Below are positions 1 through 7,365 of a stretch of DNA of 63,905 nucleotides, one piece after another. The translations under genes and the position numbers were made by a program. Numbering within the stretch: position 1 is the first letter of the stretch; each line of letters starts with the position of its first letter. The stretch comes from a virus. The notes below the pieces were generated by a model. The model was given only the letters and a program-made list of their open reading frames with translations. It searched no databases and had not been told where the DNA came from. The DNA is taken from positions 1 through 63,905 of the IMG/VR virus record IMGVR_UViG_3300037245_001426. One strand, given 5' to 3'.

Positions 1-125
1 GCCTCCTCAAAAGTTGGTTCACGCGAAGAAAATTCTTTGCCATTGATATCAATGTACACATGCCAACTATCATCATGCTCAATTCTGACTTTACCGCCGA
101 ATTTGATGATACTAAGAAGGCTCAT
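1..125 (-). CDS. Hypothetical protein, C-terminus cut by window edge
   Basis: Leftward gene whose 3' end lies outside the window. It starts with ATG overlapping the stop of the upstream gene (ATGA). The visible 41 residues begin MSLLSIIKFGGKVRIEHDDS and continue as a mixed-charge soluble sequence. No family recognised. Its truncation shows that position 1 is not a natural intergenic end. Confidence 0.6.
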   Translation of the reverse strand, partial: MSLLSIIKFGGKVRIEHDDSWHVYIDINGKEFSSREPTFEE

Positions 126-289
126 TCAACCATTGCCAATCTTAGTTTCAGGACTTCGAGGGCGTCCTCAAATTTCTTTCCTATTCCTTGCTCTGTTCCG
201 TGGTTTTCAACTATAGTCGAAATGCACCATATCTTGTTCATGTAATCGATCGTAAGATCAAGTCCAAGGGCTTCAACTTCCTCTAGCAT
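122..289 (-). CDS. Hypothetical small protein (55 aa)
   Basis: Short ORF beginning MLEEVEALGLDL and ending LRLAMVE. The ATG overlaps the stop of the gene before it, and its own stop overlaps the next ATG, so both ends fit the translational-coupling pattern of this operon. Acidic and helical in character; no motif recognised. Confidence 0.6.
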   Translation of the reverse strand: MLEEVEALGLDLTIDYMNKIWCISTIVENHGTEQGIGKKFEDALEVLKLRLAMVE

Positions 290-444
290 TGGAACATCTC
301 CGGGTGGGTTCGTATTAAGTTGCCAATTGCTTCACTCGGCGAGCGTCCAGCATCCCAGTACCCTCTGTACCCTAGGATGCTAGCGTGATAGTCGTGTGAC
401 CGTTTTTCCACAACGACTATATGCTTTCCTATTTTGATTCTCAT
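283..444 (-). CDS. Hypothetical small protein (53 aa)
   Basis: The start MRIKIGKHIVVV is preferred over an upstream in-frame start because a GAGG Shine-Dalgarno lies just before it and it follows directly on the stop of the preceding gene. The middle (YRGYWDAGRSPSEAIGNL) has the pattern of a small alpha/beta domain with a helix beginning SPSEAI, common in HicB-like or DUF1902-like folds. That is only a resemblance. No function assigned. Confidence 0.6.
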   Translation of the reverse strand: MRIKIGKHIVVVEKRSHDYHASILGYRGYWDAGRSPSEAIGNLIRTHPEMFQC

Positions 445-451
445 ATCAACC

Positions 452-685
452 TCAAAAGGATGCAACCTGGGTAAGTGCGTGCGAGGCGCGCGTAACGGCT
501 TCATTCATATCACGCCCGCACACTGATAGCGTACCACTTGCAGCGAGAGTCATGCAAATCATCCAGGGGTATGGTTCACGCCCATGTACAGTGTGGAAGT
601 TCCCGACTGCTGGATGCAATTCCACGGCTAAACTCAGAACTAGATCGTGTTCGCCCAGGTCCACAATTCTTTCTTCAAGCGTCAT
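452..685 (-). CDS. Hypothetical protein (77 aa)
   Basis: ATG overlaps the TGA of the upstream gene and is preceded by GGAGAG. The sequence begins MTLEERIVDLGEHDLVLSLA and ends with a helix (MNEAVTRASHALTQVASF). The beta-beta-beta-alpha look, with a C-terminal helix like those of its two neighbours, suggests three related small folds in a row, but sequence identity is too low to claim paralogy. Function unknown. Confidence 0.6.
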   Translation of the reverse strand: MTLEERIVDLGEHDLVLSLAVELHPAVGNFHTVHGREPYPWMICMTLAASGTLSVCGRDMNEAVTRASHALTQVASF

Positions 686-866
686 TTACTCTCTCCAGTT
701 TTTTGAGTACAGAATCCACGGCTTCTTCGAGTGTTTCACAGGAGACTGTGAATGATATATCCGGCGTGAGTTCGACCTTTATCTCCCAATAATCCACGCG
801 ACAACTCACGCTATGTGGGCACCAAATTAGGTCGCCAACTCCGCTGCATGATTTAATCACCATCAT
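675..866 (-). CDS. Hypothetical protein (63 aa)
   Basis: Starts MMVIKSCSGVGDL after a GGAG site eight bases upstream and ends in a helix (TLEEAVDSVLKKLERVNDA). Two cysteines near residues 7 and 16 and two more later could be structural. It overlaps the next gene by 11 bases. No family recognised. Confidence 0.6.
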   Translation of the reverse strand: MMVIKSCSGVGDLIWCPHSVSCRVDYWEIKVELTPDISFTVSCETLEEAVDSVLKKLERVNDA

Positions 867-868
867 CC

Positions 869-1021
869 CTATTCTCCTAAGTACGTTTCACGAAGATGGC
901 GCCATTCTTCTATGAATTTTTGTAGTCGTTCTTCACGTTCCTCTGCTTCCTTGCGTTCTTCCTCAATGAAGTCATTGAAACGTGATTCCAGGAATTCAAA
1001 GTGATTCTGTATCTGGCTCAT
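869..1021 (-). CDS. Small highly charged coiled-coil protein (50 aa)
   Basis: Begins MSQIQNHFEFLESRFNDF directly after a GGAGATAG Shine-Dalgarno and overlaps the end of the upstream gene by 26 bases in another frame. The centre is a dense Glu/Arg helix (residues about 18-45) with heptad-like spacing, so a short coiled coil or adaptor is likely. Function unknown. Confidence 0.6.
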   Translation of the reverse strand: MSQIQNHFEFLESRFNDFIEEERKEAEEREERLQKFIEEWRHLRETYLGE

Positions 1022-1253
1022 CTATCTCCTCCACTAAATGCTCTTGTTTTACAATGCACAACTTAGGGATACACATTGTTCCATTGAATTGGCTAACGCC
1101 ACACGCAGAAGCGGCCACACAAATCAGATCTTTCGTTTCCCCAACCAAAAAACCGACCGTTATTATCTCTGCGAGTTTCATATCCAGATCACGCTTAAAG
1201 GTCCAACCGTCCCCGGATAGCGAGTCATTCCATGTAATTCTTACTTGTTTCAT
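996..1253 (-). CDS. Hypothetical protein (85 aa)
   Basis: ATG chosen over the GTG one codon upstream; AGGAGAAAA lies just before. The product begins MKQVRITWNDSLSGDGWTF and has a conserved-looking core, GFLVGETKDLICVAAS, typical of a small beta-rich phage protein. The end overlaps the next gene and the start overlaps the exonuclease gene by 29 bases. No function recognised. Confidence 0.6.
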   Translation of the reverse strand: MKQVRITWNDSLSGDGWTFKRDLDMKLAEIITVGFLVGETKDLICVAASACGVSQFNGTMCIPKLCIVKQEHLVEEIDEPDTESL

Positions 1254-1797
1254 CACATTTTCTCCTTACTAGGTCCAGAACTACTTCGGCATCCTGTAGT
1301 GCAGTATGCGCGACTTTGCCATCAATCCCAGCACGACCCATACAAGTCAACGTATCCGGCAGTGCAAAGCCGTCAACCTTAGGATCCCAGTAAAGATTTC
1401 CGGGATCAATGGCTGCACGACCTCCGCGGTGGATTGGTACTTCATTCCAATCTTTCAACTTCTTTAGGAACGGAAGATCGAATCCTGCGAAGTTCTTGCC
1501 GCACACGTTGAAGTCTCTGTGGTTGTACTTCCGTAGCCACCTCAAAAATTCGCGAATCAAATGGTCATGACGCAGATAACGGTAAGTGTCTGTCCGTGCG
1601 GCGATCCTCTGTAGAATCTTGGAATGCATCTGCATAGCGAACGGCTCGCCGCGGTACACATCATGGGTAACGTAGCAATGGAACCTAGGACACAAGTCCA
1701 GGTCCCAAGGGCCGTTGAGTATAGCACCAAACTCCCAAATCTGGCACGTTTCTGGGTCAAGACCCGAGGTTTCAAGATCAATGCTTACAAGGTTCAT
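1225..1797 (-). CDS. DnaQ-like 3'-5' exonuclease (DEDDh)
   Basis: 190 residues, one nuclease domain. Exo I is SIDLETSG with D7 and E9; Exo II is GKNFAGFDLPFL with D107; Exo III is HTALQDAEVV with H164 and D169. These are the metal-binding and catalytic residues of the DEDDh superfamily (DnaQ epsilon, RNase T, oligoribonuclease). The domain stands alone without a polymerase, so it may degrade host nucleic acid, trim RNA or DNA, or proofread. A second DEDDh enzyme lies at 32452-33060. Family assignment is firm; substrate is not. Confidence 0.88.
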   Translation of the reverse strand: MNLVSIDLETSGLDPETCQIWEFGAILNGPWDLDLCPRFHCYVTHDVYRGEPFAMQMHSKILQRIAARTDTYRYLRHDHLIREFLRWLRKYNHRDFNVCGKNFAGFDLPFLKKLKDWNEVPIHRGGRAAIDPGNLYWDPKVDGFALPDTLTCMGRAGIDGKVAHTALQDAEVVLDLVRRKCDETSKNYME

Positions 1798-1856
1798 GGT
1801 TGCTCCGAAATTTGAGTCAATTCAGTCATCACCAAGACTTCGTCTATTGTTTTCTC

Positions 1857-1970
1857 TCAGAATGCGTGGCCCCTGTTACCGGCGTACTTGACGTCGAGCG
1901 TAAAATCGTCCTTGCCTACGCGTAGAGTCACCTGTTTCCTAATTGCTAACAGTCTTTCTTCAATTGTCAT
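1857..1970 (-). CDS. Small hypothetical protein (37 aa)
   Basis: ATG overlaps the stop of the acetyltransferase gene (ATGA). The sequence begins MTIEERLLAIRKQVTLRV, similar in its first residues to the 452-685 product (MTLEERIVDL). A 59-base gap follows before the exonuclease gene. Too short to classify. Confidence 0.5.
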   Translation of the reverse strand: MTIEERLLAIRKQVTLRVGKDDFTLDVKYAGNRGHAF

Positions 1971-2392
1971 AGTTCTTTCCTTAAGAGGATGCCGTCCCGG
2001 CCGTCCGGGTAGAGTTCAGGTTTGATCTCAGCGGCCTCGAAACCGTGGGATACAGCCCAATTGATTCCGAGCGCATTCTCTTCGTGTAGAACTGCTTCCA
2101 TGCAATTTAACTTCCAACCTACACATCGCTCCTCAATATCTTTGAGAAGCTCTGTACCAATACCCTGCTTGCGGAAGGACGACCTCACAGCCAGCTTGTG
2201 GATCACGCACGTTACTCCAGGCTTAACGGCGTAAAAGCCCACAACCCTAAAGTCTTCACCATCCGGGCGTATTAAGCCATTGATAATATACTTGCTTAAC
2301 GAATTCCATTCGTCAAGCCACGGGTATTCGTACGACTTGACATCAATGTCTTTCAAGTACGGTGGCCAAAACGGTTGAAAATGGTTAATCAT
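1967..2392 (-). CDS. GNAT-family N-acetyltransferase
   Basis: 141 residues from the ATG that overlaps the upstream stop. The acetyl-CoA loop is visible as RKQGIGTELL, matching the R/Q-x-x-G-x-G/A of GNAT motif A. It is preceded by a beta strand (VIHKLAVRSSF) and followed by a helix and a strand ending in NWAVSHGFEAAE, as usual for motif B. It should transfer an acetyl group from acetyl-CoA to an amine; the substrate cannot be inferred. Phage GNATs may modify host proteins or disarm small-molecule effectors, but the operon context is silent here. Confidence 0.78.
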   Translation of the reverse strand: MINHFQPFWPPYLKDIDVKSYEYPWLDEWNSLSKYIINGLIRPDGEDFRVVGFYAVKPGVTCVIHKLAVRSSFRKQGIGTELLKDIEERCVGWKLNCMEAVLHEENALGINWAVSHGFEAAEIKPELYPDGRDGILLRKEL

Positions 2393-3336
2393 TCGCAATT
2401 CGCGAAGAACTCAGCTTCGCGATCCTCCCCTTCTAGGCCGGCTATGTGCCCGCGATCTGTAGTTGCCATCTCTTCAAACTGCGCGATACGGTCTGCGTTA
2501 CCCTGTTCGTTGAGGTAATCAAAAATCTGGCCGGTGTTGATCCGCTTCCAAATCTCTTCAATTGTTTCTAGCAGTCCGTATTGATACTCGGGGCTAGTCC
2601 GCAGGCGATGGCTGGCAAATCGCAATTTAGCAGGAGGACCGCATATCTGCTCGATACCGAAGATTACCTCTTCGCTGCCTACCGGCTCTCCAAGAATCCA
2701 GGAATAAATCGTTTCTTGATCGGCCCAAGCACGGTCGCCGTCTTCAAGATTCATGGCAGCGTTGATCATGATACCGCGGAAGTTGATGACGTGCGCATTC
2801 TTATGGACCTTGTCGCCGGGCATCAATTTTACGTAACCCTTCATCGGGGACTTCGTCCTGGTTGAGCAGTAGCCGTTGACTTTCCAATCATAAATTACTC
2901 GGGCACCTTCTTCATTGATGAAGAAAATATCGGGAATGCCCCGAAGAGGTACGCCACTTACTTCCTGAATCATTGAGAACTCGAACCTCGGCGGGCCGAC
3001 GGACTTCTTTAATTCTGCCATCAAAGCGCGCAAACAACCTTCCTGCTTGTATGCGCCGAACACGTGCTCTCCGGCCATCTTTGCGAAATCGTAGTTGTGA
3101 GGTTCGACCTGGGCCTCGAAGAGGGCATCACGCTCGAACGCCGGATTCCCGTCACCAATCAACTTGTCATACAACCAGCTTTTGCAGTAAGCGTCAAAAG
3201 CGCTGCCGACGCACATAGGTTGCGTCTGCGGGTCGCGAGGCTGTTTGATTTCGCACAAATACCGCCAGAAGAATTTCTCGGTGTCCTGTTCAAACAGCTT
3301 GATGGACGTAGGACTCAAGTATTTAGGGATTCTCAT
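2389..3336 (-). CDS. PD-(D/E)XK nuclease, RecB/Cas4-like
   Basis: 315 residues. The N-terminus (YLSPTSIKLFEQD) is the usual opening helix of RecB/Cas4-type phage nucleases. The core holds GIPDIFF (D136), then VIYDWKVNGY (D150, K152), which is the D...DxK active-site pattern. The absence of a clear four-cysteine set argues against an iron-sulfur Cas4. It likely processes DNA ends in replication or recombination alongside the ligase, helicase and polymerase of this operon. The start has an AAGGAG site within the end of the gene before it. Confidence 0.8.
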   Translation of the reverse strand: MRIPKYLSPTSIKLFEQDTEKFFWRYLCEIKQPRDPQTQPMCVGSAFDAYCKSWLYDKLIGDGNPAFERDALFEAQVEPHNYDFAKMAGEHVFGAYKQEGCLRALMAELKKSVGPPRFEFSMIQEVSGVPLRGIPDIFFINEEGARVIYDWKVNGYCSTRTKSPMKGYVKLMPGDKVHKNAHVINFRGIMINAAMNLEDGDRAWADQETIYSWILGEPVGSEEVIFGIEQICGPPAKLRFASHRLRTSPEYQYGLLETIEEIWKRINTGQIFDYLNEQGNADRIAQFEEMATTDRGHIAGLEGEDREAEFFANCE

Positions 3337-3782
3337 TTTGTCTCCTTAGGGTAGTCTGGACACATTAAACGACTACATTCTAACAGGTTTTGCCAGTCCG
3401 CGCAGTCAGGATCTAGACCCACCCTGGCGCAACACGCATTCGCATCAATAACGGCCTCAGCTAGTTCATTGGTCATGTTAATTTTCATTACTTCCTCCAG
3501 GAATCTAGAAATCTTTTCGCCTAAAGGGTTCGGACAGAATGAGGTCATACTGATTTCATCAAAGATAAGGTGTAATACCTTAGCCTCTTCCAAGCTAAGG
3601 ATCAGAATCGGGCTACCGTCAATGTCCATGGCCCTCTTGCCGGGTTGATTTTCAGATCTTTCCTCTAGTTTGCTTGCAATTGATTCAAGTATATCAGGAT
3701 CTAACTCGTCGATCCCGTATGACACAGGTACCTCAGTCAGACGGTCGGCCAGGTCTCGCATGTAAATGATTGTTTCTTCCAT
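3333..3782 (-). CDS. Hypothetical protein (149 aa)
   Basis: Begins MEETIIYMRDLADRLTEV; the start overlaps the preceding stop by one base (TAATG) and its stop overlaps the nuclease start (ATGA). Largely acidic and helical. Five cysteines fall in the last third (around AVIDANACCARVGLDPDC), which could bind a metal. No family recognised; the tight coupling suggests co-expression with the nuclease. Confidence 0.65.
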   Translation of the reverse strand: MEETIIYMRDLADRLTEVPVSYGIDELDPDILESIASKLEERSENQPGKRAMDIDGSPILILSLEEAKVLHLIFDEISMTSFCPNPLGEKISRFLEEVMKINMTNELAEAVIDANACCARVGLDPDCADWQNLLECSRLMCPDYPKETK

Positions 3783-3952
3783 TATTTCGAGCCTCGTTCG
3801 TTGTTACAAATGGTGCACCGGTAAGAGGGTTTATCACCCTTAGTTGGATTATGCACCCTCTTACCGTGTCCGTACTTGTGGTTCTGGTAATCTACTCCGG
3901 CTGTACCTTTGTAGATACCGCGCGCCGTCTTACAGTCACAATGTAGAATCAT
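3782..3952 (-). CDS. Small zinc-ribbon-like protein (56 aa)
   Basis: Starts MILHCDCKTARGIYKG after AAGGGAGCA. Two cysteine pairs, CDC near residue 5 and CTIC near residue 46, flank a basic middle rich in His and Lys, so a single zinc-bound ribbon that contacts nucleic acid is plausible. The start overlaps the stop of the membrane peptide gene before it and the end overlaps the next start. HNH endonucleases share this layout but the HNH residues are not seen. Confidence 0.6.
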   Translation of the reverse strand: MILHCDCKTARGIYKGTAGVDYQNHKYGHGKRVHNPTKGDKPSYRCTICNNERGSK

Positions 3953-4032
3953 TATTGCTCCCTTGCAATTGAGATTAGAATCTGAGCTAACACTAGAGCT
4001 ATCGCAATGGTCCAGAGAAAGGCTCTTTTCAT
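3952..4032 (-). CDS. Single-span membrane micro-protein (26 aa)
   Basis: MKRAFLWTIAIALVLAQILI: a basic N-terminus then an uninterrupted hydrophobic stretch that would span the inner membrane, then a charged tail. It is stop/start coupled to the gene that follows. One of several such micro-proteins in this operon; function unknown. Confidence 0.55.
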   Translation of the reverse strand: MKRAFLWTIAIALVLAQILISIAREQ

Positions 4033-4033
4033 T

Positions 4034-4336
4034 CTAACCATAAAGATGCACCAGTCTTGCCCAAAACTCAAGTTCATCTTCATGTTGGAGTTTTTCAAGG
4101 GTAGTCAGCCAGCATGGAACTGGGTTATGTTTGCAATGTAGGAACACTGGTTGCCTACCGTATTTTGTGGAAGTACGATAGCCCGCAGTATCCATCCAAA
4201 CACCTTTTAGTTTCCAATCCACTACGCGTGCGTCAAGATCTTTGAATTCAAATAAATGTGATAGTTCATACACACCACGGACAACTTCCTCAGGTAGAAC
4301 TACGTTGCCTCTAGACTTTGACATTTTCGTCCACAT
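4034..4336 (-). CDS. Protein with class I aminoacyl-tRNA synthetase KMSKS-like signature
   Basis: 100 residues opening MWTKMSKSRGNVVLPEEVV. This is the KMSKS loop and following strand as found in leucyl-, isoleucyl- and valyl-tRNA synthetases, where it stabilises the adenylation transition state. No Rossmann half, HIGH motif or anticodon domain is present. The rest (about residues 35-100, rich in Trp, ending ELEFWARLVHLYG) does not look like a synthetase core to me. It has a strong GGAGG site and TAATG coupling to the ligase gene, so it is expressed as a separate protein. It could be a synthetase-derived regulator or a chance resemblance. Confidence 0.6.
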   Translation of the reverse strand: MWTKMSKSRGNVVLPEEVVRGVYELSHLFEFKDLDARVVDWKLKGVWMDTAGYRTSTKYGRQPVFLHCKHNPVPCWLTTLEKLQHEDELEFWARLVHLYG

Positions 4337-5382
4337 TACCGTTTCCTCCAGTATCTTGCTTCCTTGGGTACACCGTCATCGCTGAGTTCACGGTACTTGA
4401 ACGTGATTAGTTGTCCGACCTTGAAGTGCGCGCCCTCGGTGAACTCAGGCATTTCCTCACCCGGGTGGTGCCAAGCCCAGTCCTCGTGGTTTGCATCAAA
4501 CTTACGCTCTTCGTCGGTCAATCCTGAGAGTTCCAGGCGTTTGCCGTTGAAATCAATCACTAACGCCCCTATCAAACCTCGCAGTTTCGAGCCACGTTCG
4601 GTTTCGCGGCCGGACGTGAAGCCAATAATAACTCCTTCGGCATCTGACCACGGCTTGTGCTTCAGGAGACCGTGCGAGCGTATGGTATCCCACGTAATCG
4701 ACGGATTCCTGAGCATGACTCCTTCAGCGTCATTCATGAGGAAGGCGTCAAGGTGGCTTGCCACTTCAGCCTTGGCCTCGGTCAGGACGTTGGACAATTT
4801 GATTTGCGGAATCAAAACGACTACCTTGTTCTGTTTGACATTGGCGGCCAACCAAGACCTCGAGAATCCTTCCTGATGGACGATAGGCGCATGCGCAGCC
4901 AGTTCCCAGTACCAATTTCGAGCCGACGGCTCAATCCAATAACTGTACTGGCTACGAACCTTGATCTCCCTACACTCCAAGAACCTTTTCATCGGAGGGG
5001 AATCGAACACATTAAAGGACACTCGGTTCCAGCGTTCGTCAGGTACATGCTGCGCGACGATCTTCCTTAAGGTCTGGAATTGCTTTCGACCCATGAACAA
5101 CTCACCATCAAGCGGGACTCTAGGAAGCTGGTCAAGCCATTTTGGGAGCGCGTGAATTACTTTGCCGCTTCGAGTCCAGAGTCCTGTGGCCACGGGCTGA
5201 GTTTTCAAACGGTAGTCTTTGGCAGTATTTGCATACGGTACTTCGTCGGCCGGCATACCTCTGGTGACTCCACCGTCCCAGAAAGCCCGCTCACCGTCCA
5301 TCTTTTCACTCAGAAGCCAACCAGCAATGTAATGCTTCATCGGCTTGTAAGTCTGTGCTAGCATAAGGTATTCTTGTTTCAT
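4336..5382 (-). CDS. ATP-dependent DNA ligase
   Basis: 348 residues. Nucleotidyltransferase motif I is EKMDGER with adenylated K27; motif III is LDGELFMG (D92-E94); motif IV is EGVMLRN (E220); motif V is LLKHKPW (K241, K243). The C-terminal 90 residues fit an OB fold. It seals nicks using ATP, joining Okazaki fragments or repairing DNA during phage replication. Length is typical of small phage ligases. Start ATG overlaps the upstream stop and has AAAGGA before it. Confidence 0.9.
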   Translation of the reverse strand: MKQEYLMLAQTYKPMKHYIAGWLLSEKMDGERAFWDGGVTRGMPADEVPYANTAKDYRLKTQPVATGLWTRSGKVIHALPKWLDQLPRVPLDGELFMGRKQFQTLRKIVAQHVPDERWNRVSFNVFDSPPMKRFLECREIKVRSQYSYWIEPSARNWYWELAAHAPIVHQEGFSRSWLAANVKQNKVVVLIPQIKLSNVLTEAKAEVASHLDAFLMNDAEGVMLRNPSITWDTIRSHGLLKHKPWSDAEGVIIGFTSGRETERGSKLRGLIGALVIDFNGKRLELSGLTDEERKFDANHEDWAWHHPGEEMPEFTEGAHFKVGQLITFKYRELSDDGVPKEARYWRKR

Positions 5383-5642
5383 GTTATCCTTTTGAGTTCT
5401 TCAATGTACCGTTCATGATTCCGTGAGTCAAACGAGTAAAATAACTCCCGCTTGCGGGCTGCGTCGACTAAGTCGCGTTCTGGCCGCGGTTTACGAGCCC
5501 AGAAGTACAGCCAGAAGAACGGTGCTGCTGGTACTGTCAATGGCCAAATCATGGAAACAATCATAGCATGGATCACTCCTTGACTGGTCCGCGGGTACGT
5601 GTGTACGAACGCGACGACGACACCTAGGATGTAATAGCTCAT
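5379..5642 (-). CDS. Small membrane protein (87 aa)
   Basis: Two hydrophobic stretches, residues about 3-14 and 25-48 (MIVSMIWPLTVPAAPFFWLY), are followed by a charged cytoplasmic-type tail containing RKPRPERDLVDAARK. It is likely anchored in the inner membrane with the basic tail inside. Stop/start coupled on both sides. No family recognised; phage inner-membrane proteins of this size include holins, superinfection-exclusion proteins and host-takeover factors. Confidence 0.6.
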   Translation of the reverse strand: MSYYILGVVVAFVHTYPRTSQGVIHAMIVSMIWPLTVPAAPFFWLYFWARKPRPERDLVDAARKRELFYSFDSRNHERYIEELKRIT

Positions 5643-5830
5643 TTCATTCTCCTAGCTTCTGTGAGAATGGTCTTGAAATCATCAACAGCGGTACGAACTC
5701 TGAACCCATCTAGTTGGATAGATTCATTATCTCTAGCGCATCCGGTGTCCAAGGCCAGTGAAAGTTCATTGTACCGCTTACGCAATTCACCACTTACACG
5801 TCTGATGTGTTTTACGCGGTATCCGCTCAT
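5639..5830 (-). CDS. Hypothetical basic helical protein (63 aa)
   Basis: Begins MSGYRVKHIRRVSGELRKRY; very basic N-terminal helix, acidic later. The start is preceded by CAACTGGAGGCACG, one copy of a short sequence that recurs at 6.17 kb. Function unknown. Confidence 0.55.
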   Translation of the reverse strand: MSGYRVKHIRRVSGELRKRYNELSLALDTGCARDNESIQLDGFRVRTAVDDFKTILTEARRMK

Positions 5831-6066
5831 CGTGCCTCCAGTTGTTGAAGAATCTTTTCTTGATGGGCCATGAAGACGTCGAATTTTGCCTTGCCATCAA
5901 GCGTCGAACTATGTTTCAAGGCGAGCCGCGTTCTTTCGGCTTGTACACGGAGGCTATCCATCCTGGCTGTGAACTTTTGCAAATCTTCACGCCACTTGGA
6001 TTGACACATCCGGCAGTACCAGAGTATAGTCAAAAGGATCCACAGACAGAGTTGCACGTAAATCAT
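5827..6066 (-). CDS. Membrane-anchored coiled-coil protein (79 aa)
   Basis: An N-terminal hydrophobic segment (MIYVQLCLWILLTILWYC, residues 1-18) is followed by a long charged helix. This bitopic layout resembles inner-membrane spanin subunits or small adaptor proteins, but an outer-membrane partner lipoprotein is not seen next to it. It ends ILQQLEAR, almost the same as the end of the sulfotransferase (ILQQLEGR), because a DNA segment carrying the next Shine-Dalgarno is duplicated. Confidence 0.6.
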   Translation of the reverse strand: MIYVQLCLWILLTILWYCRMCQSKWREDLQKFTARMDSLRVQAERTRLALKHSSTLDGKAKFDVFMAHQEKILQQLEAR

Positions 6067-6167
6067 GTTACCTTCCTAATACCTTTAGCGATCCAGATGA
6101 TCACAGAACCAATACACCAGCCAAAACAACCGTACGCAATAGCCACGACTACAGGATTATCCATCAT
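6063..6167 (-). CDS. Single-span membrane micro-protein (34 aa)
   Basis: MMDNPVVVAIAYGCFGWC followed by more hydrophobic residues and a basic tail; one membrane span, residues about 6-28. The start is chosen because GGAGGGACG lies immediately before it and the ATG overlaps the sulfotransferase stop. A longer in-frame reading exists upstream but runs through the sulfotransferase gene in another frame. Confidence 0.55.
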   Translation of the reverse strand: MMDNPVVVAIAYGCFGWCIGSVIIWIAKGIRKVT

Positions 6168-6706
6168 CGTCCCTCCAGTTGTTGAAGAATATCTTTTCGA
6201 TAGGTCCAATAACGTTCGGTTGTGTAACCGAACCCTTTGATCTCTGGAAGCAAGACTTCTACGATTCTGATAGTAGTGTCGTCGAAGTATTCCCACCACG
6301 GCTTCTTTCCGGGAGTAGGTTTGGTGATCTCAAAATCAACAGGTGGAGCCCCAATGGTATCAAAGAAGGTATTGACCTCCTCAGCGAGACCGTTTTCATA
6401 TCTAAGCACACGATCTGATTGTTCTGCATGGTAATAGAATCCGGGGTCCCGACTACGTTTAACGTGGGCTAGCACTGTCTCAAAGAAGGATTTCTTGGTT
6501 TCATGGAAATACGTCGCTAGGACTTCCAGTGGATGCCGGACAACGGAAAACGTAATCAGACCATCAGCAGTATGATCAGCCTTCTCGTGGTGACTGTTGT
6601 TATACTCAAAGCCACCGTGCTGCTCAAGGGCCTTGAGGCAGGCCCTTGAGCCCGTGTGCGGCTCAGCCAGGTAGACGTAGCCGTACTTTCTGTTGACTAT
6701 TGCCAT
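6164..6706 (-). CDS. Sulfotransferase-like protein
   Basis: 180 residues. Near the N-terminus a strand and loop, YLAEPHTGSRACLKAL (residues 12-27), match the 5'-phosphosulfate (P-loop-like) motif. FSVVRHPLEVLATYF (R57, H58, P59) matches the 3'-phosphate-binding motif with its hallmark RxP. These define PAPS-dependent sulfotransferases. The protein is shorter than most (about 250 residues), so acceptor-binding parts are trimmed. It could sulfate a host or virion glycan, lipid or tyrosine; which one cannot be told. Phage-borne sulfotransferases are uncommon. Confidence 0.72.
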   Translation of the reverse strand: MAIVNRKYGYVYLAEPHTGSRACLKALEQHGGFEYNNSHHEKADHTADGLITFSVVRHPLEVLATYFHETKKSFFETVLAHVKRSRDPGFYYHAEQSDRVLRYENGLAEEVNTFFDTIGAPPVDFEITKPTPGKKPWWEYFDDTTIRIVEVLLPEIKGFGYTTERYWTYRKDILQQLEGR

Positions 6707-6707
6707 A

Positions 6708-7136
6708 TCATTTACCTGTGGGTCGTTCGTTAATAAAATTGATACCGCGGTAAGTCAGCATCGTTTGATTACCATCAATCTTGGACCAGTCAGTCCTATT
6801 GAATATATTGGCGACGTGTTCCGGTAGACGCGTGGGTTTCGGGAAGCCGGACTCTGGACCGTGCTCGTGGAAGTTTTTCCACGCGGAAATCAATTTGTCG
6901 TCCATGAGGCTTTGCGTACGATCATCGTATTCTTTTCGTTTCAGCAGAGTCAATGCGTCTTCGCTCATTAGCCCGTACACAACTTTTTCCTGGTTGGTTA
7001 ACACCGCTTCGCTTAACCAGCACTCACCTTCGTCGCAGTTCGCTACCAGCTTGATGATAGTCTTGTCATCAAATGCCAGGATAATTTGTCCCTGACTTTT
7101 GTCAAATGCCACAAGCGTTTTAGGTAGATTGTTCAT
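6708..7136 (-). CDS. Hypothetical protein (142 aa)
   Basis: Begins MNNLPKTLVAFDKSQGQIIL after CTAGGAGAAATC. Mixed alpha/beta look, with a strand-rich N-terminus and a C-terminal RGINFINERPTGK. No motif recognised. It lies directly upstream of the sulfotransferase gene with a one-base gap, so the two are probably translated together. Confidence 0.6.
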   Translation of the reverse strand: MNNLPKTLVAFDKSQGQIILAFDDKTIIKLVANCDEGECWLSEAVLTNQEKVVYGLMSEDALTLLKRKEYDDRTQSLMDDKLISAWKNFHEHGPESGFPKPTRLPEHVANIFNRTDWSKIDGNQTMLTYRGINFINERPTGK

Positions 7137-7178
7137 GATTTCTCCTAGAGTAGTGTGTTAATAAAGCCATCGTGTCGA

Positions 7179-7364
7179 TCAAATTTCATCTGTAGCCACC
7201 ATTTCTACCCTTCCGCCCTTGAACTTCCTTAGCAGAAGCCTGGCTCGTGCTTCCTTGAGTTTGGTGGCATTGGCAGACGTGATTGTCCAAGTCACTTTCT
7301 GGTCACGGACAATAGCGTACATGGTACGGGCGAATTTTCCGGATGTCCAACGAAGATAGAACAT
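7179..7364 (-). CDS. Small protein of tandem 'MFYLxW' pair (61 aa)
   Basis: The start MFYLRWTSGKFARTMYAI follows TTTGGAGAA. It is a paralogue of the 7529-7738 product (MFYLQWNLPTTRYGVF): both share MFYL(R/Q)W, a VTW-x-I strand, then AT(K/R)L and a basic helix. The pair frames an unrelated 64-residue gene. Small alpha/beta fold, function unknown. Confidence 0.6.
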   Translation of the reverse strand: MFYLRWTSGKFARTMYAIVRDQKVTWTITSANATKLKEARARLLLRKFKGGRVEMVATDEI

Positions 7365-7365
7365 G

